Below, piece after piece: positions 9,806 to 22,145 of a stretch of DNA of 64,000 nucleotides (position 1 is its first letter; the number at the start of each line of letters is the position of its first letter). Source of the DNA: Ipomoea triloba. Lineage: Eukaryota; Streptophyta; Magnoliopsida; Solanales; Convolvulaceae. The translations under genes and the position numbers were made by a program. The notes under the pieces were generated by a model. It saw nothing but the letters and a program-made list of their open reading frames with translations, was not told where the DNA came from and did not search any database. The stretch is taken from NCBI RefSeq assembly GCF_003576645.1, contig NC_044925.1, positions 6,523,106-6,587,105 on the forward strand. The letters are read 5' to 3'.

Positions 9806-12800
9806 ATGGCTTCTACATTGGCTGCTGATCCCTCACACCATGGTTCATATGACGCCGGATCTCAAGAAAGGACTGAGGAAGGTGGTGGCAGTTGGTATTT
9901 CTCTAGGAGGGAGATTGAAGAAAATTCTCCCTCTAGACAAGATGGCATTGATTTAAAGAAGGAGACTTACCTGCGCAAATCATATTGTACATTTTTACAA
10001 GATTTGGGCATGCAACTTAAAGTGTAAGTCTGCAACTTCTGATTGTTTCCATTGATTATTCCTCTTTAATTTTAGGCAAGTGGAATAGGCGTGGAGTTCT
10101 TTTGCTTACTAAACTACTAATATAGTCTGGACATAAATGTTTGTGTCTTGTATCTTAGTATCATACAGTTTGTATAACAGCTGATCTTGTGTGAGACTAC
10201 GTCACAAGAGGTGTGTAATACTTTTTTTTGGATTCCATGGAAAAGTATTACATTTGAGGTTTTGAAAAGTATTACAACTTCTCACTTGAGATGGTCTTAC
10301 ACAAGTTTTTGTATTTTTATAGTTGTTGGTTAATCATATGAAATGTGTCAGCTTAATAACATTACTAACCTCATCCTCCATGATTAATCTATTCCAAAGG
10401 AACTTGTTATAGAAGATTCAAAATTTGAATTTGGATAGCTGAAATAATGAAATCACATTGTAATTAAACAAATGTTTAAAAATAAGTTGAACAAAACCTT
10501 AACTATATTTTCAAAAAAAGTTGTTTCTAGAGCTTTAATCCATGAACTAATGGTTAACAGATGATCACTTGGTTACAGCTAGCTCAACAGTTTCACTAGG
10601 AACTGTATTTTCCTCACATTTAAAAATACATAATAAATCCCTTCAAGTCATGTGTATTTTTCTTTGTGGCCGACTATCCTTTGTGCAGATATTCACAGTT
10701 ACAGAGGTCTTTTTAAGCAGAAAGTAATCCCAAGGTCATTCCATCTTCACCTTAACTTCCATAGGTTTGAAGCATTGTCTTTTGACAACTATCATTGTCT
10801 CATCATAGTCAATGAGGCTATGTCCATAGTTTTTGCGAGTGTTGTGTATAGATACTTCTGGCACTAATGAACTGTCCTCCCCCTTGTGCTCTAAGAAATA
10901 AAGCTGGTTATTATCTCCAACTCTTTTTAGTGCCTTTTTGAATGCTTGATAGACTTCCAAAAGTAACCTTTTGGGATTCCATTTAGAATTAGGCTCTGCA
11001 TCATGCAACCATTGTTAACCATCACCCCCTACATCCAGAAACCATTTTTTTCTTTTCAAAAAAAAAAATTGGTGAATCGGATTAGCTTCTTATATTAATT
11101 AGATTAGATTATTCTAGTCAACATTCAATGCTTGATGTCCCCAGAAAATATGATAACGATAAGAATGAAGAGAACAGGAGGGAAACAATAAAAAGCTTGA
11201 AATCTAGAAAGGTTATCAAGGTTTGGGATTTCCTTAATAATTGCTGCATTGATTTGGTTATAGATTGGGAAGGATCCTAAGTTCTAACCTACAAAACTGA
11301 AAGTAGAGAAGTTTCCAAACTCAATTCCTGTTTTTGTTTTGCAAATCCCTGTGGTGGTTTCCTTAATCACTGCTACACTGATTTTGATTATAGATTGGGA
11401 AGGATCCCAAGTTCTAACCATCCAAAACTGAAAGGAGGGAAAAGTTGCTAGACTCAATTCCAGTTTTCATGTTTCAAATCCCTGTGGTTGTACCAGTGTG
11501 CAGTTGTGCACCCATTGGATTACAAATGTAAATACTTTTTACAATATCAATGAGGACTTAGTTTACTTTGAAACATGAACAGAAAAAGAACCACTTAGAT
11601 CCAAGGACATCAATGATCCTTTATACTTCTCCTTCCATTGATGATTGAACTGAAATCCTTCGTATGTTTACATGGGAGAGTAGTCAGACCACGTTGCTGT
11701 CTTGCTATGGCATTAGCATTTCATTTTTTGGTCTGAGTGGGAATTTGGATTTTCTGTCATATTGGTGGTTTTTGTAAAGTTAGTTATTCCCGGCCTTTGC
11801 TGGTACAAAGAAAAGCATGGATATGTTTCTGAGTTGTTCAGGTGCTAGAGTGGGAGGGCGAGACTACTGATTATTTGGAAATAGGGAATGAAAAGATTGG
11901 TTTGCTTTGCTGTTATGTAGAGGTGCAATCATAGACACAAAAAGTTAGCTTTTCTAAAAGATAATTTTACAAACAGATTCCAAATTCATTAGGATATTTT
12001 GTGGACTTTTCAAAGATCTACAAATACTGCTACTTTAAAATACTCTACATACGTGACATTTGAGTTTTGATTTTCTCCGATCAGCTAACTTATGTCCTTA
12101 TCTAATTTGGTGTTGAATCAATTAGAAATTGTGTTGTTTTACTTTTGTGTGCTTTCATGATTTGAATTGCATATTTTGCCTATAAAATGAAAAGCTACCT
12201 GCTTTCATGATGTTGGAGTGCATTATTTTTCCTTTTGGTGGTAGAATATGCATGAAGTTTGGCAAATTTCTTGTAATTTTAATGTGGTTGGATGTGTTAA
12301 CTTGCAGGCCTCAGGTAACCATTGCTACGGCAATAATATTTTGCCATCGTTTCTTTCTTCGTCAATCGCATGCAAAAAATGATAGGAGGGTAAGCAATAT
12401 TCGTATACTTCACTCTAGTATTTCTTATAATTGCAGTTACAAACTTATTTGACAAATGTTGAAATAGGACTCGTCTTCATTTTGTTTATGTATTAGTTAC
12501 GTGCTTTGTGTGTAGTTCTCTCTATAATTTTGTATATTTTGCTATAGGCTTTCTGTTCTCTTATGCAATGGCTGGAAATATTTTAATTTTATCAGTTGTT
12601 GATCATGAAAACATGATAGTATTTATGCTTTGTTCTCTTGTGATTCCAATTGTCTGAAAACGTCTCTCTTGGATTACAGAATCAAATATGAGTAGAAGTT
12701 ATGGTAAAAAATATTGTAGGATAGCATGTAAAAATCTGTGTTGGTAATTTTTTCTCTCTGAATTTCTATTTTGATTTCAACTACAAGAAAGGAATATAAG

Positions 12801-15800
12801 AGACTTAAAATATCAATACTCATTGATATGTTTGTGCTATTACAAGACTGTCTTAAAGAGTTTGTGCTTTAGTTCCATTATATTTGGTGTGGTATTCCCC
12901 ATCTTAATTCTTTAAAGCATTGTATTTCTGTTAAATTGATATTTCTCTGGTCTCGAGCACTGCACTTCTGTTATTGTTCAATAGAAAAGCAGAAGGATCA
13001 GTATGGTGAGGGTAAAATGGTTCATTTATAATCTTATCCTTCGTAATTCATCTTAGTTGGTTCAAGTTGGCTTCCTTAGCTTTCACTTGTACTATCTTCT
13101 AATCAATTGATGCCTTTAGGGCTAAAGTAAATGACAAGGGTATTAAGCAACACATACTTTTCATGGTTTTTGCGCCTAATATATTTTTAAATTCTTTGGT
13201 ATCCAAAGGTATCAACTTGATGCATGCTCTTTATATTAATGCTCTAGCCAACAAAGCAATAGTGATTGGGGGTTAAGTGTTCATTGAGAGATTTTATCAC
13301 TGTCCTAGATCAGTTCAAATAATATTTCCTTTTATCATGCCCGGAGAATGTTTTGATGTTTTCCCTCCGCTTTGAGACCAAAATAACTTTTTCCCTTTTG
13401 CATCCTTGAATTTGTTATTCTTCAATGTGTAATGTGTTCATATCAGGGAAAATTATTCTCTCAGTTAGTATGGCCAAATGTAGTGATTTAGAAGAAAAAT
13501 AGTTTTCACACTCATTTTACAAACTCATAGCTTGTATAGGGAAGCAAATAAAAAAGCCCTTAAACTAAAGTGAAGTACCTCAAGAAATTGAGAAGAATTA
13601 TTCACAGATTTTAGTTCCTCTGAGTGATTGCAAACACTCCCCAAATCAAACATATTTTCCAAGTCAACGGAAAACATTTTCCGTTGACTTGATTTTCCAG
13701 GGACATCCAAACATTGGGAAATCATCTTTCGGGTTTCCAAACACACCCTAAAGATAAAAGGTGAAGTTTGTGGAGGGTGAGTAGATGATGGATTTAGAAT
13801 GTTTGGTTGGGTGGTGTATGTAGGGTTCCCTGACCCAGTCACTCCCTCAAGCAGGAAAGGAATGAAAAAATGCAGTCTAAATTCATTAGTTTCCAGTGAA
13901 GCTAGGCGTTGATATGTGCTTGGTGACCTAGATGTATCTTTTATATATGCCTTTAGTCTTGGGGAATTCATGTGGTGCTATGATCTTCTTGTGATGGCTT
14001 TGTTTCTGAAGCATCTCTTCAAATTTTGAACTATAAAAAAGCTAAAATTATCATTTGTTAGTTTATTGGTAAAGCTGCTTATCAGCTGTTAACTTAAGAC
14101 AAGGGGAGTGGAAATTTGAGTGCCAATGACTAGGCCTAAAGTGAATTTCCAATTTATATGTGCATGTTATTTCCCATTGTTTTAACTAACTCATTTATAA
14201 CTCTTGCAGACTATTGCAACTGTGTGTATGTTCCTTGCTGGAAAGGTTGAAGAAACGCCTCGACCTTTGAGAGATGTTATATCTGTTTCATATGCAATTA
14301 TTCATAAGGATGCAGAAGCACTACAAAGGATTAAGCAAAAGGTATTGTTTGCTGTATCTATCCGTGTACCATTCAGGTGCTCTTAGTGTTACACCCATTT
14401 CATTCTTCTATTTGTTTCAGCTTCTTTATAGGTCTCTTTGTTCAAATGATTTCAATGCCCTAATGCGAAAGGGATTATTTGGCCAAATCATTAGTTGGTA
14501 ATCAGGTCTTTTCACATGTCAATTATCTAAATTTTAATCTTCAATGCAGGAAATCTATGAACCACAAAAAGAACTAATTTTGCTTGGAGAGAGGGTAGTT
14601 CTTGCTACACTTGGTTTTGACCTTAATGTGCATCATCCATATAAACCCCTCGTTGAGGCAATAAAAAAATTCAAGGTTGCTCAAAATGCACTTGCTCAAG
14701 TTGCATGGAATTTTGTTAATGATGGGTAGGATTGCTTATTGTGGTTTTGTATGGAATTGATCCATGAGATTCTTCCTTGTCTCTTTTGACCTGGGAAAGC
14801 CGCATGCAGGCTTCGGACGTCTTTATGCTTGCAATTTAAGCCCCATCACATTGCAGCAGGTGCCATTTTCCTTGCTGCCAAGTTTCTCAAAGTAAAGCTC
14901 CCATCTGATGGTGAGAAGGTTTGGTGGCAAGAGTTTGATGTCACCCCACGACAATTGGAGGGTTGGTGCTTTGCTTTGGATATACAGTGTTATAGATAAA
15001 ATTTGTGGTATTGGATGAACCAACTACTCTTATTTTAAAGGATTATGGCTCATTTCTGAGGAACTATTCCTAAAACAGGCTTTTGAATTTTAAAATTGTA
15101 CATGCATGCATGTATAATCTTCTTTTAAAAAAAAATATTTATGGGTCTTTTATTGAGGGAAGTTATAAAAAAGAGGTGATAAAACTGCTGATTCCATATT
15201 GACACTGATTGTTTGCTCTTGCAGAGGTAAGCAACCAAATGCTTGAACTATATGAACAGAACAAAGCACCGGCTTCTCAGGCTAGCGAAGCGGAAGGTAG
15301 TGCTGCAGGTACCCAAAGACCTAAAAAGGCTTCTGGTGCAATTGAAGACAATATTCCGAATAATGGTAATTCTCATGGCGGTGGTGCAACATCAAAGGCA
15401 GGAACCTCCAAAGCATCCTCCCACAGGCCAATCCCTGATCATTCACATGCTGATAATCACGGTGGGAATCCTAGGGTAGCTCAAAATTGTAGTAATGACT
15501 ATGCAAGTGCTGAAAAGAGCATTTCTGACCGCTTTGGTGATGGTGAGACTAGTGATAAGCAGAATCATGAAAGAGAGCCATTGCCTTACCAGATCGGTGG
15601 GGAACTACAAAACCGATCGAAGTCTAGTCTTGACAGCCATGGTGAAGAAGATCTGGAACGGAATGCTGGGAGAATTGAAACAAGAGATAAGGCAGAACTG
15701 AAAGACAAGTTCCATGGTCGGGCCCTGGAGCACAAGGATGGCATGGTTGGCCAATCACCACAAGAGGTTATCAAGAAGATTGACAAAGACAAGGTCAAAG

Positions 15801-16321
15801 CAGCACTTGAGAGAAACAGAAAGTCCCGCGGGGATGCAGCTAGGAAAGTAGATGTATTGGATGACGATGATCTCATTGAAAGAGAATTGGAGGATGGAAT
15901 AGAGTTAGCTGCTGAGGCTGAAAAGAACAAGCGGGAAAGAAAACAAAGTTGGTCTAAACCTTCAAACAGGCCAGAGCATGACAATGCACATCACATGAAG
16001 CATCAAGATGACTCTGGTGATAGACATTACCAAGGAATGAAAGGGCAGTCCTTGCAAAATGATGATTATGAGAATAACGTGGAAGAGGGAGAATTCGAAC
16101 CTTACGATGATGCTGACAGGGGTGGTTACCATTCACCTAAGTCAGTCAACCGTAAGCGAAAGGCAAGTAGCCCTCCCGTGGATGGTAAGCATCGACACGA
16201 GTATATGTCAGCAAGCCACAATCACACATACCATGACTTCCCAGAGGATAGAAATAGGACAGGGAGACTTGGTTATTCAGAAAGGGACCACAAAAGGCAC
16301 GCACAGGAGAATCACGTGTAG
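9806..16321 (+). CDS. Cyclin T (CYCT1-type), partner of CDKC in P-TEFb
   Basis: Six coding exons: 9806-10023, 12308-12389, 14210-14341, 14550-14725, 14810-14961 and 15225-16321. They join in frame to 1857 bp (618 aa), and all introns are GT-AG. Residues ~32-255 hold the two cyclin folds ([40 protein letters not shown], then [20 protein letters not shown] and [20 protein letters not shown]), very close to plant CYCT1;4/1;5. The long last exon encodes a polar tail with a Lys/Glu-rich helix (~439-500), an acidic [12 protein letters not shown] word and a basic NRKRKASSP likely nuclear signal. The family activates CDKC kinases that phosphorylate the RNA polymerase II tail. The start at 9806 is chosen because relatives begin with Met-Ala here; an in-frame ATG at 9728 lies in the probable leader intron. 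Length slightly exceeds Arabidopsis relatives because of the tail. The gene looks intact. Confidence 0.93.
10186..10305. mobile_element. Small MITE, GTGTGAGAC-end family, in cyclin T intron 1
   Basis: About 120 bp with ends CTTGTGTGAGACTACGTCAC and ATGGTCTTACACAAG in inverted orientation. The interior repeats AAAAGTATTACA, a word shared with the related elements at 18305, 25760 and 59825. Non-coding. Confidence 0.5.
10736..11011 (-). other. Coding-like frame of unknown origin in cyclin T intron 1
   Basis: An open frame of about 90 codons on the strand opposite cyclin T, bounded by a stop three codons upstream and with no ATG at its start. Its translation has normal amino-acid balance (for example [20 protein letters not shown] and [15 protein letters not shown]), unlike the low-complexity frames elsewhere in the introns. 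I do not recognise the family. It could be a captured gene fragment or chance. Confidence 0.25.
11229..11487. repeat. Direct tandem duplication (129-bp period) in cyclin T intron 1
   Basis: TTTCCTTAAT starts copies at 11229 and 11358. Both run through ATAGATTGGGAAGGATCC, CAAGTTCTAACC-like words and AAATCCCTGTGG. The copies differ at many positions, so the event is old. Confidence 0.8.
13640..13748. mobile_element. Truncated PIF/Harbinger MITE in cyclin T intron 2
   Basis: The right half matches the GGGTGTGTTTGG family: a GTCAACGGAAAACATTTTCC hairpin and an end CGGGTTTCCAAACACACCC followed by TAA. No matching left end was found. Confidence 0.5.
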
Positions 16322-18300
16322 AATGTTGCTTTAGAGTGTAATAGCAGCGGCATGTCTTAGTTACGAACATTATACAAGGTCGGTGAAGCAGAGTTTTCAA
16401 GGTGAGTACAGTTGTGATCTCTGCCTGTGGTTTATCTTGCTAAACAATTTTGGACAGCATAAATCTTGAATTGGTCATGGTTCTGAAATTCCTACAGATT
16501 TAGGTGGTGAAACACAGCTTTATTGGGTAGGACTGTAGGATTGTGATGGAAGTCCATGCTTTTGAGGTGGTAATTTTTTTTTTTTTTTTGGGGTCAGCTT
16601 AAATCTTCAATTGATTAGATAACATCTATTTATAGAATCAAAATTCAAAATGTGTAACATTATTTTTCCTTAGGGTGCGGGGACTATACACGTTCTCCCC
16701 TCCCCCACATTTTCCTGCTTCCCATCATACATGTTAAAAGAGTCCCAGGAACGGTTGTATTTTATGGTAGTTGTATAAGTTATCCGGTTATCCCCATGGG
16801 CTTAAATAAGCATTAGGCTCGTATTTCTCACATTAATTCATTTCCCAGAAATTCCCACTGTATTTTTTTTTTCTTTCTCAGGGATGGAAAATGCATTCTT
16901 GAATGTCGAGGGGTTTAATTTATTAGAATGTTAAGTTTACAACTCGTTTAGGTGAAATTGTGAAAAAGATACACAATTGTATTTTAGAATATTTTTTGGT
17001 CTAACCATGTATTGATCTTACCTACTAAGATTAATTCTCTTTGTGCTCGGTAGGATTTCAAGGGTGGCAATAGTGTTCTAGAATTTGAAATAGATAATTT
17101 GGCTCGTATAATAAAATTATTAAAATGCTCATGTTTAATGCTTAATTCCATGTTCTAATGTTCATAATATTTCAGCATATAATTTCCTAAATTGGAAAAA
17201 AGAAAATTCCTTTTAAAAATGTGTATTAGTTATAACTCAAGTTTTTTTTTTTCTTCGCTAATTACATCCTAAATTTCATGAATGAGCACTCGGGGACATT
17301 AGGAGATAAATCAAGTTAATCTAGTTTTCAGATTCAACACTAAATTGTACGCTTTTATTTACAAGAAGTTCAACTCAAATCTAAACCCTCAATGCTTATG
17401 GTAGGAGAGTTTTAACTCTGAAAGTAAATTTTAAGTGAGACTTCTCATTCACTAGACAATGTTTTAAGAAAATTTTTAATGTGTATATACTGTTAATCAA
17501 AATTGTTGTAATCAATGAGAGTAAGCTAATTGCGTAAGGAAGAATAGTTAAAAAGTGTTACATATATTTTAGAACGGTACTAAGTGTGTTGATCACTTGA
17601 TTAACCTGTACTAAGTTAGCAAGAAGAAGTTCATGGCAAACAAATTTAAGTTGATTTTGCTTTACGCCCTTACTGTGGAGGAAAGAACACAAATTTAGAC
17701 CACATTCAAGGAAGGCTCAAAGCCAGGCTTTAGGAAAGATTTACGTATCACTATGAATATTCATACGCACCTGCAGCGGAGCAGTTTAGTAAGTGTCTGG
17801 CAAAGAGCGAAGAGCTAAAGCGAGAAGATATGTCTTAACCTGCTCTTTTTCACGAATACCTTTCTAGTGAACTTGGATAGAATGCCTATAAGGAAGAAGT
17901 CCTAACTCGCAATCGATCTTGTACTAATATACGTTTCACTATATCCTCCATCCAAGAATCAATAATACCTTGTGACATTTTGAAGTGTTGGGGAAGAAAT
18001 GGTATGCCATCCCTCCAAACCGTTTTCTGCAGAATGGCTAAAGTTGGCTGCATTAAAATGATGGAAAGTATTTCATATAGCGTTAACTACTTATAAATTG
18101 GTCGACTAAATATAATTTGGTAAAGTGGATTAGTTTTTTCCATGTGAGATAGGGTTTGAATTCTCGACCTCGGGATGAGAGTGCACGGCCATTCACACTA
18201 AATAAGATGGTTTCGACTTAATATAAATTAATATAATACAATAAAACTATATTATTTAGAACATACAATTTTATGCAAAAGATTTTGAGAAAATAAGGAC
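16322..18300. other. Cyclin T 3' flank and AT-rich intergenic DNA
   Basis: 16322 to about 16700 is likely 3' UTR and flank; no single polyadenylation signal stands out. The rest shows no intact gene. A short stretch at about 17700-17840 encodes a polar peptide (FTYHYEYSYAPAAEQFSKCL) that might be a decayed transposon protein, but I do not recognise it. At about 18110-18235 a SINE-like segment contains AGGGTTTGAATTC, resembling a degenerate box B. Confidence 0.35.
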
Positions 18301-18304
18301 TAGA

Positions 18305-18500
18305 CTAAAATTTGTTGGCAAAAACTTGCGTGAGAACGTCTCACCGATCTTTGGTCGTGAGACGGGTCAAGTCAAAATAAAATGTATTGCTTATACTGGA
18401 AAATGTAATACTAATAAGAAATAAAATGTTTCTTATATGTGGAACTATAATACTTTTGAAAAAGAAATTATAATACTTTTTGATGGGATACCCATTTTAT
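18305..18500. mobile_element. Fragment of the GTGAGAC-end MITE family
   Basis: Begins GGCAAAAACTTGCGTGAGAA, continues GTGAGACGGGTCAAGTC, and then carries the AATGTAATACT / AAGAAATAAAATG words shared with 59825-60230. Only one end is recognisable. Confidence 0.4.
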
Positions 18501-18542
18501 TGGGAAAGTCTTGACCCAACCGCCCAAGCGGGGTGTCCGACG

Positions 18543-19110
18543 GGTTGTTATGCCGTGGACCCAGGTCCACATTGCAAGGTGGACCTGGGTCTACATTCAC
18601 ATACACTATACTCTACATTCACAATTTGTAAATTCCACATTCACACATTACAGGATTATATGTTTAGTAACTATATTACCACTATTATGCATTCACACAT
18701 TTAAAACTCTATATTCACAGGTCCTATACTCCATATTCACAACTTGAGAACTCCACATTCACACATTATAGGGCTACAAGTTGCTAGAATTTCTTAACTC
18801 TATTACAGATTCACACATGCATAACTCTACATTCACGATTTCTATACTCCATATTCACAATTTGAAACCTCCACATTCACACATTTCTGGGCAACTCTAC
18901 ATTCACACAATCATAAATCTACATTCACGATTTCTATACTCTACATTCACACTTTGAAACCTCTACATTCACACATTTTTTGACAACTCTATATTCAGCA
19001 ATATGTTTACTAATTAAAAAAAAAAAAAGAAGAAGAAGACAAAAACGACGTAGTTTTGGGCCCAGGTTTACCTTGCAAGGTGGACTTGGGTCCACAACAT
19101 AATTTGCCAT
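18543..19110. mobile_element. TIR element carrying an ATTCACA minisatellite
   Basis: The ends are inverted copies of a sequence that is itself nearly palindromic (GGACCCAGGTCCAC..TTGCAAGGTGGACCTGGG). Left is 18543-18592, right about 19057-19110. Between them are about 15 loosely spaced ACATTCACA words in units of about 15-35 bp. Frames here (Thr/His/Leu-rich) are by-products of the repeat. A shorter relative without the array is at 28150-28330. Confidence 0.55.
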
Positions 19111-19729
19111 CGTTATAGGTGAGGTGTTGACTCAATAAGAATAATGGAAATTTATTGGGCTAAGGAAAGAAAATGGGTGTTTACCCAATAATAATAATGT
19201 AAATATGTTGGACTAAGGAAAGTAGGAAGTTTGGAGCAAAAAATTATAAGAGGTGTTACCATGGGTTCAAAGTTGAAACCCACAACCTCAAGCATAACAA
19301 CACAAGTTCCAAGCCACAAAGTTACTCAAGATCTTATGTACTAAAAAGGGTAGGAAGTTTCACTTATACATTTGAGTGCGTTGGAAACAAAGTAGTGGAG
19401 AATACGTATGTGACCAAGAATTAAGGCTGCTCGATGCCGTCCATTTGTCAACCATCCGTGAGTTTTTCAACAATATAATAGGGTCCCCCTCCTCTTAAAA
19501 ATCATCCATTGGCTCATCAAACCCTTTCTAGTCCATTGGTATGAGTCTTCTCCCTTTTACTGACATACCATGGTTCAATTCCTAGTGGTAACATTGTTAT
19601 TTCTATTTCATTACTAAGGCTATAGCTGGTATTATTAATTATTCTTAGCCCATTATAGCTTGTATTATTTATTATTATTATTTGGATTATTTGGGCCAAT
19701 ATCTCGCGCTTAGTATGTATTCTTTAGCC
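19111..19729. other. Intergenic DNA, nothing recognised
   Basis: No coding frame or RNA gene seen. A local repeat of TTATTATTATT words occurs at about 19600-19690. Confidence 0.4.
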
Positions 19730-19754
19730 CCCACCCACCCACCCACCCACCCCC
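19730..19754. repeat. (CCAC)n microsatellite
   Basis: Short run of CCAC units. Confidence 0.9.
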
Positions 19755-19779
19755 AAGTTCTTTACCTCTATACCCGGTT

Positions 19780-20820
19780 TATGGTGCACCCGATTAAGCA
19801 AAACCATCATTCACGTCATATATGAGGAACACTACAAAAAGCACGCATTCCTAGTTTCTACTCATTCTACTCTTCTCGTTATGCTACCAAAGCCGAGATA
19901 CGTCAAAATGCTCTCGTCAGAGTACGAGCATTCCCGGGGCTTACAGGAACACCTTAGCGGTAAGGCGAGGGTCGACTCGGTTTTTGAGGTTCAGTACCCA
20001 ACCTGGGGAACATGAGAGGTCTGACTGACACTATAGCTGTCGGAGGGGATGCTACCGGTGTCATAACCAATCAAGGTCCTTAGGAGTGAGTTGGACCTAG
20101 CATTCAATCTTTAGTCTAGGAGACAACTAACGTCATCTGCGAGTGGGCTGCCAAACATCAGTGGGATCATAGTCCGGTTTGACACTGTAGCCGGTCATCA
20201 ACTCGAGCAACTCAAGGAAATCATCCTTTTACCCTGACTCAGCACTCTACGAGTTGGGAGGAGGGCACCACCAAGGAGGGTCCTAGTGCAAGTGGCTCGA
20301 GGAGGTAAGAAAATTATTTCTACATTGAAAACATATATTTTTGGTTGGGCTTGCAGGATAAGGTGGACCCGCAAACATGATAAGCGGTTTCGACGCGAGT
20401 TGGAAGCTCTATAGCCTAGACAAGAGACGCTAAAGTAAACAACAATACCCAAATGGCGTCACAAGATAGGTAAGCAATTTGAGGAGGTAAGAAAAAAAAT
20501 ATTTATACATCTTTTATGGGTTCGCAAGTAGGGAAGGCGGCCTAGTGAGGCATCGAGCCTCAAGAAATAGAAAGAGAGGAAAAAAAAAGAGAAACAAAAA
20601 TAGTCATACGGGCCTGCATGTAGAGAAGGCGGCCCAAGCAGCATGCATGTAAGGAAGGCGGCTCATCGACCAACAAGTAGGGAAGGCGGCCCAACATCAT
20701 CTCCTCTAGGCCCGCAAGTAGGGAATGCGGCTTAACAAGGCATCATGCCTAAAAAAAGAAAGAATCATACGGGCCTGCACGTAGGGAAGTCGACCAAACA
20801 AGCCTGCATATAGGGTCCGG
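19780..20820. other. Decayed, GC-richer repetitive block, possibly LTR-retrotransposon derived
   Basis: The base composition is richer in G+C than its surroundings. GAGGAGGTAAGAAAA occurs twice (about 20300 and 20481). The word AAGTAGGGAAGGCGGC recurs at about 20528, 20620, 20653, 20680 and 20716 in units of about 30-90 bp. No protein domain is readable. The tone (scattered GTCGACTCGG, TGGGGAACATGAG) suggests an old retrotransposon interior, but this is a guess. Confidence 0.3.
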
Positions 20821-21041
20821 TTCTGGTATGAACCACTGCTTGGGTGTGAACTTGTGAACTCCTATTTACCGTTTAGATGAGATATCATACAATCGAGATG
20901 CTTGCAGTGGTCCATCCGGTGATGTGTTGCAGTGGTGTAATGATGCATATTTACCAAGTCAAAAAAATTATAAATCACAAGATAGAACAAAATCAACAGT
21001 CCACAAATGGTACACATGTTAACAGAGGTTTAAATTTGAAC

Positions 21042-21146
<105 letters not shown>

Positions 21147-21475
21147 CTCAATGAGAACAGGCGCCTAGGAGAGGAATGAGAACCAATCACAGCCATCCAT
21201 TTGTCTAGATCTAACGGATAAGATCGAAAAGTGCAAGTAAAATCACTTGAAAGTGTAACCATTTACGCTTAATAATGCAAGTAATTTACCTTTTTCACAT
21301 TGGTGCACTTAATGATAACGTATTTGATATTGATGCACTTAATGATAACAACTGGTGCACCTAATATTGTTACTCGGTGTATATTATTTGTTGCACTTTT
21401 AATACATCGCTCTATATGAAATTGTTGCTTGCACTTTTAACGTAATTTAAGAAAATGTTACCGCGTTTTTAAGAT
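21147..21475. mobile_element. Partial copy of the GTGCAAGTAA family
   Basis: The left end, TGAGAACAGGCGCCTAGGAG then CCAATCACAGCCATCCATTT, matches the terminal repeat of the 1142-2254 element. The interior has GTGCAAGTAAAATCAC and GGTGCACTTAATGATAAC. The right terminal repeat is missing. Confidence 0.5.
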
Positions 21476-21477
21476 CT

Positions 21478-21630
21478 TAAGGCAAAAACTTGTGTGTGAC
21501 CGTCTCATGGTCTCAATCCATGAGACGGGTCGGATCTTTAATTAACGAGGTCAAAGATCCGACCTATTAATCAAAGATCTGACGCGTCTTACAGACTGAG
21601 ACCCGTGAGACTGTCTCACACAAATGTTAC
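21478..21630. mobile_element. MITE with GTGAGAC-type ends
   Basis: About 150 bp. The left half (AAACTTGTGTGTGACCGTCT, CCATGAGACGGGTCGGATC) and right half (GATCTGACGCGTC, GTGAGACTGTCTCACACAA) form an imperfect inverted repeat across the whole element. A perfect inner hairpin AAAGATCCGACC/ATCAAAGATC lies near the middle. Confidence 0.55.
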
Positions 21631-22145
21631 TCAAAGTTTAAAATATCACCAAAGTAGATTTTGAAACAAAACTCATATATCACTGTAAAATTTTAAAATA
21701 AGAATATTTTTTCGTGCAAGGAAAAAAAATTATATAATATTTATCAATATCTATATAATAAAAAAATTTATCAATTTCTCTTTTTATCCATTTATGTAGA
21801 CATATATTATATTTAGTATTTTGCACAATATGAAAATATATACACATTTTTTTTAATAGAATTGTGATTACTGGCATAATTATACACGTTAATTACTACA
21901 ATGGTTACTTATTTAAAAAATATTTTTAAATATGTTCTTAATTAAAAAATCAAAAATATTTAAAATTTTTTCTAAATATGTAATATAGTTAGGGACTACA
22001 TTAATTTATATAATTTTAAAAATTAAATTCTTTTAATTTGTAAATGTAATTTTCTTAATTATAATTAATAAAATATAAAACATAAAATATAATTAAAAAT
22101 AAAATTATAAAATTAACAAAATATGTGTTCATACATATTTATCTT
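21631..22145. other. Very AT-rich intergenic DNA
   Basis: No gene, RNA or paired terminal repeat seen. Confidence 0.4.

Noticed and set aside
15586..15984. 132-codon minus-strand frame under the last cyclin T exon
   Set aside because: Antisense shadow of the real coding exon; Ser/Leu-rich as expected from the complement of a Glu/Lys-rich sequence.
18550..18990. CRISPR-like array from spaced ATTCACA words
   Set aside because: Unit length and spacing are irregular, the words are short and this is a plant nuclear locus; it is a degenerate minisatellite within a TIR element.
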